DNA of 64,000 bases from assembly GCA_019914945.1 (NCBI GenBank), contig CM034099.1, forward strand, positions 2,542,001 to 2,606,000, in the 5' to 3' direction. This stretch comes from Typha latifolia. Its lineage: Eukaryota; Streptophyta; Magnoliopsida; Poales; Typhaceae. Positions 1 through 9,673 of this stretch are shown piece by piece. Below the pieces are notes generated by a model. That model made no database searches. It saw nothing but the letters and a program-made list of their open reading frames with translations, and was not told where the DNA came from. Made by a program: the position numbers and the translations under genes. How positions within the stretch are numbered: the stretch's first letter is position 1; every line of letters begins with the position of its first letter.

Positions 1-1871
1 GGCTTCGGTATTAAGCATTTAAGTGAAAATTTATTAGTGTCCCACAGTTAAATTGTATCTGGAATTTGAAGATTGGAGGTCTTATACAACATAAGTCCCA
101 TTAGAGAACTATCCTATTGACGCTTTGGTATCAATAATTGTAGAGAAAAGAGAGGCTATTAGCAGGCAAGCTTTACCGCGCCAAGACATCCAGAAACTTA
201 GCATCTTCAAAGATCCCAATGTACAATAAATTTGGTTATACAAATATGACATAACAGAGTAGTTCAAAACACTATTTCCTCAGCTTTAAAACAGATCATT
301 GTAGGGGGCAGGGATGAATATTAGCAAACAAGATTAACCACCTGAGACATGAACAGCCAATCCAGAAAGTTAGCAATCTGCTATTTTCACCATAATTCGG
401 CTACGGGGAAGTGCTAGAGATCCAAAATGGAAACATTAGGGACTCAGGAGGAGATGTTCTGCCGTGCATATCATATGCACAACCCTTCTGGGCGAGTTCC
501 GAGTCTGATTTTTTTTTCCTTTTTTTTTTAGCAGAACTCTATCTCTTGATTTGCAAGTGAGGGGACAAAAGGAAGAGTTATCTACATTATCCGATTCCAT
601 TGGGTCGAAAAATTTCTTCCTGAGTTTGCCGCATAAACGAAAAGAAACCCAGATTAGTTATGTAGTGAGCATCCACCTCCCTTAGATATCCATTCAAATT
701 ATGTAGCTGGAATCTCTCCTGGTAGTTGCAGAAAGATGCCGTCAGATATGCTCATAGGAATCTGTTATACTGCACAGCATAAAGATGACAAGTGAGAGTA
801 TTCTAAGTAACATTAACAGCAATAACTGTACCGCTGAACGAAAGCTAAAAGTTCTGAAGAGCAGGGTAAGTGATAATACATAGAACTCCATATGTGAAGT
901 ATTAGCTTTTGCAAATAATCTTGTGAAAAACTATAACAAAAAGTTTTGCATCAAAAGATCCAAATAAAGAAACCACAAGATAAGTTATCGACCGAGTTCT
1001 TAACATAAGGGGCTCTTTGATAATGAAAGAGCTCACCCCGTCCTAAATGTGAGCTATAGCACATGCTCATCCTATAAGTTAGCTATTCAAAAACTAGAAA
1101 ATTTTGCTCTACTCGATAATAGAATATAAATAGTTTTTTTTTTCTTTAATCAGATTAATGTTACATGCTATAACACATGCCCTGAAATATTTGATATTAC
1201 TCCATGGCAAAGAAAAAGAGGGATCAGCGAAAAGAGCAGGTAAGGAAGAGAATTCACGTGTGTCAGGATTAGGAAGGAAAACCAGAAATCACCAACAATT
1301 TCTCATACGCAATCATAGTACAAGAACAATATATATATCAAATGTGTAAAAAATCTCTAACTTGGCATCACAATAAGATTACTTAGTCAGTCTAATAAGG
1401 ATCGAGATAATTAACTGTGCATGAGAAGCAAAAACCAAAGAAATAGTAGCCTTTTTGCAAAATGCAGCTTCAGCATCCAGTTCTTTGGGTTTGCAACAAC
1501 TCGTATTAAGATTCTTTTAGATAGTTTGAGGAACCAAATTGAAAGCCCACAAGTTCATGAATGTTTATGTTTCCCCAGATAAGACAGTATCAACATATCA
1601 GCTGGATCTTGATGTAGAAATAACCCGATTGTAAGGAGTCAATGATCTTTAGCTACAATGCCACCACCAAAGATGATATCAAGATTGTATTATTGACTCA
1701 CTAATATAATTTATTTTAATATGCCAAATTACAAGATGAGGAGACCTGTAAGATTGATGGCACAAGAAAGCAGCTCTTCATGAGTAGCTCATTTGACATC
1801 TTCAGCACGGATCCATAAATGTTATTTCTGTAAACTTCCAGACAGTTTTATAATATATTATCAATCGAAAC
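1..1871. other. Intergenic, no gene recognised
   Basis: AT-rich sequence downstream of the PPR gene. The only open frame over 60 codons (1158-1349, +) resembles nothing I know and has no coding-like composition. The part next to 1872 probably includes the 3' UTR of the minus-strand PPR gene. I see no tRNA, repeat array or transposon ends here. Confidence 0.6.
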
Positions 1872-3482
1872 TCAAATCTCTCCTCCCTGTTTGTTAACAC
1901 CCGCTTTCCACTTCTTCTTTTTTCCATATTCAAGCTTAAAATAAACTTCAGGAATGAGCCTTGAGCCGAATACCTCTGACTGTAATCTAGTGGCCAAGTG
2001 AGTTTTCCCAGTACCAGAAAGCCCCATAAGAATCTCTAACGGCAAAGCCTTATCAGGAGTCATCCTTCTCTCCATCATCTCTCTCAGTACTTCTCTTGCT
2101 CCTTCAATGTCTTGATTCCTGCAGAAAGCCGATATCAACAGCTTATATATATCATGATTTGCAAGAAACCCGCTTTTCTTCATTGCCTTGTAAATTTGAA
2201 ATGCGCGTTCAGAATTCTGCCTTTTGCACTGCCCACTAATAAGAGCAACAAAAGTTGATCCATTCGCGGCAACCTTTGCTTTGTCAAGCTCCTTCACCAG
2301 ATAGGCAGCCTTCTTTGTCTTTCCTTCATTGCAGAGCCCTAATATAAGAGCATTATAAGTCACGATATCAACCTCCACTCCATTCTTTACCATCTCCTCA
2401 AAGAGCCTAGAACCCATCTTACTATTGTTCATCTGACTATAACCATTGATCAAAGTATTGTATGTCACAATGCTAGGACTAACTTCTGCTGCTTTCATCT
2501 CACTGACAACTTTGTTGGCCTCATGCAACTTCCCTTCCTTGCAAAACCCATTGATCAAGGTATTGTATGTTATCACATTTGGCTCTAAGCCTTTACTTCG
2601 CATCGTATTCTTCAGCTTAACAGCAGCATTCACAAGACCATTCTTGCAGTGTGCCGCTATCAACGTATTAAAAGAAGACACAGTAGGACTAAAGCCAAGA
2701 TTCTCCATTCTCCCGAACACATCCAAAGCCTTGTCTAACTTCCCCGACTCACAAAATGCGGGCATGACCTGATGACCATGTTAAGAGTGAACACATTCGG
2801 CGAGATCCGACACCGACGCATCTCACGGTAAAAAGCCAAAGCAACATCGTTCCGGCCCAAAACCAATCAAAGAGCTTACGAAAGCATTGCAAGATCGAAT
2901 GTTTGGAAGAAAGCCATAATCCCGCATCCGGCAAAACGTGTTTGTTGCATCCCTAAGCTTCTTCACATGCGCATAAGCCTTACAAATCGAGTCGAACACA
3001 CCTGGTGAGGAATCGCATAGACGGTACGAGCGGAGGACGGCATCGAACAGTGCCGAACTGGAAATCCGCGAATTGGACAACAGTGAACTCCTCAGGATCG
3101 ACTCGGCGGACTTGAATCGCTTGGATTTGGTGAGTAAATGAAGAATTATGGATTGGGTATCAAGGGGTTGGGAGTTGGGGTTTTGGAGAAGAGCCCAATT
3201 GTAGAATTCGAGGGAGAGGACGGGGTCCCCTCTGATTCGAGGGAGGAGGTGGGTGGACCGGAACGGGGTGAGGTATTGGGTGAAAGAATCGAGCTTGGAC
3301 CAGTCGGAATGGATCAAATGGCTGTGGAAGACGGAGATGAAGTCGAAGTCTTGGCCTTTGGATCTGGAAGAGTGTGGTGAGGGATTGGGAGAGAGGCGAA
3401 GGGATTTAGGGTTGGATTGACATTCCTTTATAGGTTTTTTATAGGCATTCACAGCAGCTTGCGGCCTCGCCAGATCAGACAT
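1872..3482 (-). CDS. Pentatricopeptide repeat (PPR) protein, reading frame broken by two small insertions
   Basis: PPR proteins bind organellar RNA in plants, and this one resembles the At4g26680-type P-class family. The N-terminal frame (3482 to 2823) starts at an ATG and has a basic, Ser-rich leader, then PPR-like helices ending near 'RSCNAFVSSLIGFG'. The C-terminal frame (2765 to 1872) holds about seven 35-residue repeats with typical 'VTYNTLINGFCKEGK' units. The two parts are in the same frame, but the join is broken. Around 2856-2858 a CCC run (GGG on the coding strand) carries one base too many; between there and about 2777 the proper PPR sequence ('FYREMRRC', 'NVFTLNMV') lies in another frame. 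An 8-bp near-duplication at 2762-2777 then returns it to the first frame. The insertions total nine bases. The corrected length of roughly 530 residues suits the family. No intron explains the break. Either a pseudogene or assembly errors. Product family sure, functional state not. Confidence 0.8.
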
Positions 3483-4728
3483 CTCCGGTTGTCGATCCTC
3501 CGACTAAGCCACAGGTTTTTATGGGCTTAGGGCTTTGCTTGGAGGTGTTGATGGAGATGGACGAGAAATGGCAAAAGGTGTAAGCTTTCATTTGAAAGAC
3601 GAGAAACTCTTCTGAGATCCCAGGGGGAAGTGGAAGAGGAGTTGGGTTTTTTGCATATATATATATCCTTGAAATATTTGTATTTACCCTACACCTAGCC
3701 CTTGAAATTAGTGGAAGAATAATATACTTCTCTCATGCGGACGTAAAGACGAGGTAGTCTGATTTCAAATTTCACACGTATAGCATTTGAATCATCTGAA
3801 TTGATGTCGCTTTCCCTTTCCACAATTTTTTGATCCAATGAAAGGGCAAACTTTCAGTGAACAGAACAATATACAGCAGTAAAGATGTGGTACTCGCTAA
3901 AGTCACACTCACTCGTCCGAGAGGGATGGATGCCGCAACCGGCACAGTGAAGAGATCGGAGATGAGTTTTGAAGGGTTCAGACCGTTGGAGTCATCTGAG
4001 ATGGAGATGAGTTTTGTGCCGGCTGATGAAGAGGGATTTAAGAGAGACGAGGTCTGAGACTCTTGAGTAGACTAGGGTTTTACATAATTATGTATACAAT
4101 CCGACTTTATATTACTATATATATATAGTAATTTAATAAAATTATAATTATATATGACTTGTTGTTCTTTGAAAATTATCGGTGTTAGTCTCATAAGTTC
4201 ATAATAATTTACCCAATTACTCTACACTTAATAAATTACTTAGGCATGCGTAAGTCTTCAATACAAATAAAATATTTATACATATTTGGTAGCAAAAGAA
4301 GGACAGATTACTATGACTTTCTCATGTAAGATAAGTTAATATATAGAACTTTTACATATTAATTATATTTAAATATATTTTTAGAGAGAGAGAGAGAGTA
4401 ATATTTAATGTGTCATAAATAAAAGAGTTATGTACTACTTAAATAAGATTTAACCACACTTCTAGAACGAAGAGAAATGTTTGACATTTTGTGAGGTCTG
4501 ACGAAGACTGTCTTTCGATAGCTGCCAAATAATGGAGCAATAATAGCAGAAATTATTGGAGGATTCTGAGACTAGCTTCCAATTAGTGATCCAAGTATAC
4601 AATTTTGACTGTTTATTAGATATAAATGTGAGACTGGATTTATTGATTCAATAATGCAAACAAATTGAGGAGCTCAGTAGTCATTGAGCTCCATCACCGG
4701 AACTCCTACATCTAAGAAATTAATCCAG
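3483..4728. other. Intergenic between PPR and serine acetyltransferase
   Basis: The part near 3483-3620 is the likely PPR promoter and leader, with a site II-like GGGCTTA near 3520. Positions 3850-4080 are less AT-rich and open on both strands (66 codons on +, about 95 without an early ATG on -), followed by an AGGGTTT telo-box-like motif at 4073-4079. I recognise no protein in either strand. The rest is AT-rich, with a short GA run near 4386-4399. Confidence 0.5.
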
Positions 4729-5619
4729 TTACGAGTTTTGGCCCATGCTCTTCCCCACCAACCTCGCCGGGTTTCCGACCGCCGTCGTACTCGGCGGCAC
4801 CTCCTTCAGCACCACTGCCCCGGCCCCGACCTTCGCCCCCCGACCAATCCTCACATTGCCAAGAATCTTCGTTCCCGCCCCGACGACCACCCCGTCCTCC
4901 ACCTTCGGGTGCCGATCGCCGCTCTCCTTCCCTGTGCCGCCCAGCGTCACCCCGTGCAGTATCGACACGTCATCCCCCACCACCGCCGTCTCCCCGATCA
5001 CCACCCCGGTCGCGTGGTCGAGCAGCACGCCCTTCCCGATCCTCGCCGCCGGGTGGATGTCCACCGCGAACACCTCCGACGCCCGGCTCTGGAGTAACAA
5101 CGCGGCCGCGGTGCGACCTTCGGTCCACAGCCGGTGCGCCGCGCGGTGCGTTTGAACTGCTAAGAATCCCTTGTAGTAGAGGAAGCAGTGCACCATCTTG
5201 GCGCACGCCGGGTCGCGGTCCCTCGCCGCACGGAGGTCGGCCCGCACCGCTCGTCGGATCTCGGGGTCCCTCGCGAACGTGGCAAACAAGACTTCTTCCA
5301 GAACTCTGCTTGGAATTACGTTGGAGATGCATAGTTTAGCAGCCAGATGAGCCGAGAGTGCGTGTTCAAGGCACTTGCGCGAAAGAATCTGGTGAAAATA
5401 GTAGTCCTGGAGGAATGGTTCTTTTATGATATCAGAGCGAGCTTCTTCTAATATTTTAGCCCACACTTCATCTACGACATCGACGTTGTCGTCAGTCGTA
5501 TAGTCTGAGGAATGAATGCTGCAAACATCGGTAACGTAGACGGAGAAGGGATCAGCGGTGACCTTAGATTGGGTCCGATTGAAGGAGAGGCGGCTTAGTA
5601 AGGCTTTGCAGGTGGCCAT
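4729..5619 (-). CDS. SAT: Serine O-acetyltransferase (SERAT/SAT), intronless, short C-terminus
   Basis: Transfers acetyl from acetyl-CoA to L-serine, giving O-acetylserine, the committed step of cysteine synthesis. The 296 residues show the N-terminal helical SATase domain (about 50-180, 'RDPACAKMVHCF') and the left-handed beta-helix hexapeptide domain (about 185-285). Likely catalytic Asp201 ('LLDHATG') and His222 ('SILHGVTLGGTGK') are present, as is GDRHPK at 234-239. The 'MATC' start and 'LHGVTLGGTGK.SGDRHPK' resemble the cytosolic/plastid SERAT1-2 groups more than SERAT3; there is no clear transit peptide. The protein ends at 'NPARLVG' plus nine residues and lacks the usual tail ending in WSDY-[VI]-I, which in known enzymes inserts into O-acetylserine (thiol) lyase to form the cysteine synthase complex. 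GC content jumps sharply near 5280: the first 110 codons are moderate and the rest very GC-rich. A TATA box lies about 100 bp upstream of the ATG. Confidence 0.93.
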   Translation of the reverse strand: MATCKALLSRLSFNRTQSKVTADPFSVYVTDVCSIHSSDYTTDDNVDVVDEVWAKILEEARSDIIKEPFLQDYYFHQILSRKCLEHALSAHLAAKLCISNVIPSRVLEEVLFATFARDPEIRRAVRADLRAARDRDPACAKMVHCFLYYKGFLAVQTHRAAHRLWTEGRTAAALLLQSRASEVFAVDIHPAARIGKGVLLDHATGVVIGETAVVGDDVSILHGVTLGGTGKESGDRHPKVEDGVVVGAGTKILGNVRIGRGAKVGAGAVVLKEVPPSTTAVGNPARLVGKSMGQNS

Positions 5620-5718
5620 TGTTCAGCAGTCTGCAGTGGGTTGAGCAGAGCAAGCTAAAACCGAGATAGAAAGGGAAGGAAAAGTTGGGTTAGGGATGCA
5701 AGTCATGGACCGGCCCTC

Positions 5719-5725
5719 TATATAC
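5719..5725 (-). promoter_or_regulatory. Probable TATA box of the serine acetyltransferase gene
   Basis: A TATATA-type box (GTATATAG on the minus strand) sits about 100 bp upstream of the SAT start codon, a usual distance for a plant promoter with a short leader. No other TATA candidate lies as close. Confidence 0.5.
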
Positions 5726-6451
5726 ACTTTGGAGCGAAGGATGGGGGGTTGGTGTAGCACATCCTCTGCAGCCGAGGATGAATGAGTGGCACTACTCGGC
5801 CAATCAAGCGGTGCCAAGTAGCGACTGCACAGAATTAGATCCTAACTAGTGAGAAATTTCGAAGAAGATGTTTCCTTTTATTATATTTTTTATAATAAGA
5901 CGCTCCGTCGCTATTAGTGTGGACGAGGTATGAAACTTGGGAGAGGGGGAATGGTTTCTAAATTCTAAATCATCGGATCACGATCAGACGGTCTTAGTGA
6001 CAACAATATAGACGTGGATGGATGGATGAGTGCGAGAGTGGGGGCTAGACATTATCCACCTTAATGCTATTATAAATGGGTCAAAGGTTCTCACGGATAC
6101 CGATTGAATTATTGTTTCAGTTCTATTGGGAGTCGTTGGTGGCAGTTAGGATATTGATCACCTGTGGCAGTTTAGTGTATCATGGCCACCAAGGGATTGG
6201 TCAGGATGGCTTGGGGCACGATGGTCCCATTAAATGAACCAGTCTTATTATGGCAAAACAGGGAGCACAGTTAGAGAGAAGTCTACGGATCGACTCAGAT
6301 GAGTGGTGACGTCTGGGATGACGAGACGCTAGAAATAATAATATGAAAGTATGTTTGACCAGAGAAAAAGGCCATCTTTGCTTGTATGGCGATGGCTATG
6401 GAAGTCTACAGCTTGACCGAGTTCACATCCTTGTGAATTTAGAGGAAAAAG

Positions 6452-6453
<2 letters not shown>

Positions 6454-6521
<68 letters not shown>
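6454..6521. repeat. Compound (TA)n(GA)n microsatellite
   Basis: About 12 TA units pass directly into about 19 GA units. It lies about 840 bp upstream of the SAT start codon. Confidence 0.95.
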
Positions 6522-6528
<7 letters not shown>

Positions 6529-7383
6529 CTAGGCTGAGTTCAGTGCTGACAGATGGAATAGAATGAAGATACTTGTATGGGAAGGCAAACAATTCATACT
6601 CACAGTCAATAGAAACAACCACATCAATTTAAATATACATCACAGCAAGTGAAATACTGAAATATTCTTCTACAACGCCCAGACACACAAGACCTGTCAT
6701 CTTCACAAAATAATTCAGAACAGACCTTCGAGTATTCGAAAAGATGTGAATGTTAGCTTATCAATGGTCAATCATTGTCTTTTCTCTCCCCAGTTCTACA
6801 CATGTTAAGAGAAAGCCTAGCACTTTTCCTCTTTTCTATTTGGATTTGAACAAAATCCCCCTAATTAACATGTTCCAAGAATGAACAAAAGAATCACCAT
6901 TGCAGAACTTTTCAATAGATGAATTTTACATCAAATGATCAAAATCAAAACTTAGACCTCCACATCCAACCCAGCAGGAAGGTTGCTTCGCATCAGTGAG
7001 TCATCATTTTGGCAGTAGGATACACTACATCAATCAGTGGCTCATGAGTCCGGATCTCAGAATGAAACTGGACACCCTTGAAAAGCTACAAAAAGTCAAA
7101 AACAATTCTTAATCTAATGAAAAGAAAGCTTTTCCAACATCCAGGATAAGCATTTATAAGAGAGAAAAGTTTCTATGTTGCATCAATAATCTGATCTTGG
7201 TTAAAACTAGATCATTCAATTTAAGATCTACAGAAAACATACCTACCTGAGAAAAAAAATTAAATTTAAAGAAGTTGACAATTTTGCTGCACAAGTATGA
7301 TTCATCAAAGGTATACTGGTAACAAATATGAGCTCATGCCAAGATCGAATATCCCCTCGGTCACCCACTGTACCCTGGCATCC

Positions 7384-9426
7384 TTAAAAGGATCTAATAA
7401 ATTCCAGGATAGTTTCAGCTAACTCAAACTGATGTGTCAGATACCTATGATCGGCCCCTGTTATAATGTGCAATCGGTGGCTGGTTATGAATTTAGCAAA
7501 CTCAAGGGCATCTTTAGGTGGTACAATATCATCCTCAGAACCATGAATAGTCAAGACCCTACAGTTCTGATCAATTGACAGGCATGCACCCTGCATATCA
7601 GTCTTCAGACGATCCATCAAACTTTCTTCAGTTACACGGTAAATACATCTCCCCAATTTGTCTCTCACATCGATAAAGCCATATTGTTTAATCTTTTCCA
7701 TATAATCCTTTCCTAGACGATCTGCAATGCCTCTCTCCAAATCAAAGCGACCAGATACATTAATAACAATAGAGATATCACGATACATGGAAGCATATAG
7801 AATGACCACATTTCCACCTTTACTGTGCCCAACAATAGCCCTTGTCTGTCGGTTCTGCTTAGAAAAATATAATACTACAGCACGCAAGTCCTCAACCTCT
7901 TTCCAGTAATTACCATATTGAAACCTGCCTTCACTTTCTCCATTTCCAGAAAAATCAAACCGAAAAGTGCTGATTTTTTCAGAAGTTAGGGAATCAGCAA
8001 GGTTCAAAATGGTTCTGCTTTCCTTTGACGACCGAAATCCATGGCACAAGATTACAAGATCAGCAGAACCAGCTTCATGCAAAATTCCGGCAAGGTTCTC
8101 ACCATAACTGTTTCTTGTAACTATCTTCTGTTGGGATATACTGGTGACTCCATTAAGAGATGAATCTAACAATGTATCAGGCCTTTCAAGGGAGGCTTGT
8201 GAACCAACTCCAGGTACTAACTGCAGGCGAAGACATACCAAGAGTTAAGGCAGAGAAATAATATTGTAAAAGAAGAAACAAATACTTCAATACCCTATTC
8301 TAATTCCTGACATAAATCATGCAGACAACATAGCCAATTTCTCTTCTTTTTTATATCCGGTACCAGTTTCTCGGTACTCTTTTATTACGAAATTTAAGAA
8401 CTAGAAAGTCATTGAGAAGTAATTATGTATGCACATTCTCTTTTTTGAAACACATCTCTTTTCTCCTTTTGAATATAACAGATAAATATTCAATAAGAGA
8501 TTAGAATCAAAGCTATCTAATTTGATTCAAAATGATAAGAGACTACTTCAAACATCTCCATCCAATCCACATAAATCTCTTTTGTCCTATGATATACTTA
8601 AAACCCGAATTCAAATCATTTTTCTTTGAAACATATGATTCAAATATAGTATCTTGATTTAAAATCAATAGAAAGTTTAATTTAAATATGTCCACCTCTC
8701 TTAGTATTCAAAATATCCAATTCAACAGCTCGATTTGTATTTCATACTAAACACCCACATGAAAAGGAGGGTATGGAAGAAGATCTCAAGAAAAATAGCT
8801 TCTAACAGTGGCTGCACATTTGCCTATTGTAAATGTCATAATAAATCAACTAATGTGAGAGAGATCAAATAAATAAGCCAAAATGAGATCTGGGGAAACG
8901 CGATTATTGTGGCATATGTGGTATAGAAATTTCTTTTGCATTACAACAATATTACAACATTGCAACAAGAAATAACATCTTCAAATCACACAATATCTAG
9001 CATTCCAACATAGACATTCAAAACGACACAAGAATAAAAATCACACCGGATCACTCCAAATTAGTAATATTTGAGAATCGAATACCTTGTCAGGTTCATC
9101 ATCTTCACCAGCAACAACAGACGGCATAGGAACCTCGGATCTCTCCTCTACCTAGAGAAAGGATAACTCCATCGATCATACTATCTCAACTAAAGCAAAA
9201 GGACATAGTAGCCATTCTAGTGACCACGTACCTCGAACACCGCCGAGCTCTCAAGTCCATTTAGGGTTTGCGGAGATCCCATGGTCTCGGGGGTGGCGAA
9301 GATCCCAGAAGAACACGAATACGAATACGAACACGAAGAGATGGAGAGTGAGGAGGAGAGGGAGGGTTTGGGCTTGCGAAGAGGGAGAAGCGGGACCGCT
9401 GCGGAGAGCAAGGAGGAGACGACCAT
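7384..9426 (-). CDS. Alpha/beta hydrolase, serine aminopeptidase S33 / acyl-esterase-like, 3 exons
   Basis: Exons: 9426-9233 or 9232, 9151-9086 and 8220-7384. Introns are about 80 and 865 bp, with GT-AG ends and phase 0. The last exon holds the hydrolase fold: an oxyanion-type 'LCHGFRSSKES', the nucleophile elbow GHSKGG (Ser in G-x-S-x-G), the acid in 'HGSEDDIVPP' and the His in 'GADHRY', so the Ser-Asp-His triad looks complete. The small second exon encodes an acidic linker. From the ATG at 9426 the leader is rich in Ser and Leu with basic residues ('LLPLRKPKPSLSSSLS'), plausible as a plastid transit peptide. Other in-frame ATGs at 9555 and 9282 would lengthen it by 43 or shorten it by 48 residues. 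The substrate cannot be told from sequence; plant relatives are usually annotated only as hydrolases. It shares a short divergent promoter with PTF2. Confidence 0.87.
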
Positions 9427-9673
9427 GGCGAGGCGATATTGGAAGTTGCATACGGCGCTATCCGGTCGTATGGACGGTTGGGATTTTAACACGATTGTAG
9501 TCAAAAAGCCCAGCCCATGAACCCTCTTGAAGACAGTGTTTTCGGATCGGCCCATATCGAGTTTTTAAGCCTATGGCTCGACAATATTCGGGCTAAGCCG
9601 CTGATTGATCACTACTACAAGTAGACTAGTGCTCGAGCAGCAGAGTACCTCCTCCCGAGTCCCGACTCAATCG
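9427..9673. promoter_or_regulatory. Short divergent promoter between the hydrolase and PTF2
   Basis: Only 247 bp separate the two opposed start codons. It holds GCCCAGCCCA at 9508-9517 and GGCCCA at 9549-9554, which match plant site II (TCP-bound) motifs common in housekeeping and bidirectional promoters. No clear TATA box is seen on either strand. Shared regulation is inference. Confidence 0.5.

Larger units (their letters stand above)
5620..7383. other. Intergenic: SAT promoter side and 3' side of the hydrolase gene
   Basis: Contains the SAT TATA box, a compound TA/GA microsatellite at 6454-6521, and AT-rich DNA. The last few hundred bases before 7384 are the probable 3' UTR of the minus-strand hydrolase gene. 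Open frames across the microsatellite only translate the repeat. Confidence 0.6.

Noticed and set aside
1872..2060. Walker A-like GLSGTGKT near the PPR C-terminus
   Set aside because: It falls inside the usual PPR C-terminal segment where relatives have an unrelated 'SGLxxxGK' sequence, and there is no Walker B or ATPase fold. Coincidence.
2765..2850. A small intron explaining the PPR break
   Set aside because: The only GT-AG pair removes conserved PPR sequence and would be about 60 bases long. Two small insertions explain the frames better.
3790..4074. About 95 open codons on the minus strand and 66 on the plus strand
   Set aside because: No family recognised, no early ATG on the minus strand, no splice context that joins either to a gene.
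4681..4755. A shifted frame restoring the SAT tail ('NFLDVGVPVMELNDY')
   Set aside because: It has a Trp and a final DY but does not match the conserved WSDY-x-I ending, so it does not support a simple frameshift.
4684..5155. Plus-strand open frames over the SAT gene
   Set aside because: Shadows of very GC-rich antisense coding sequence; proteins are low complexity (Pro, His, Arg).
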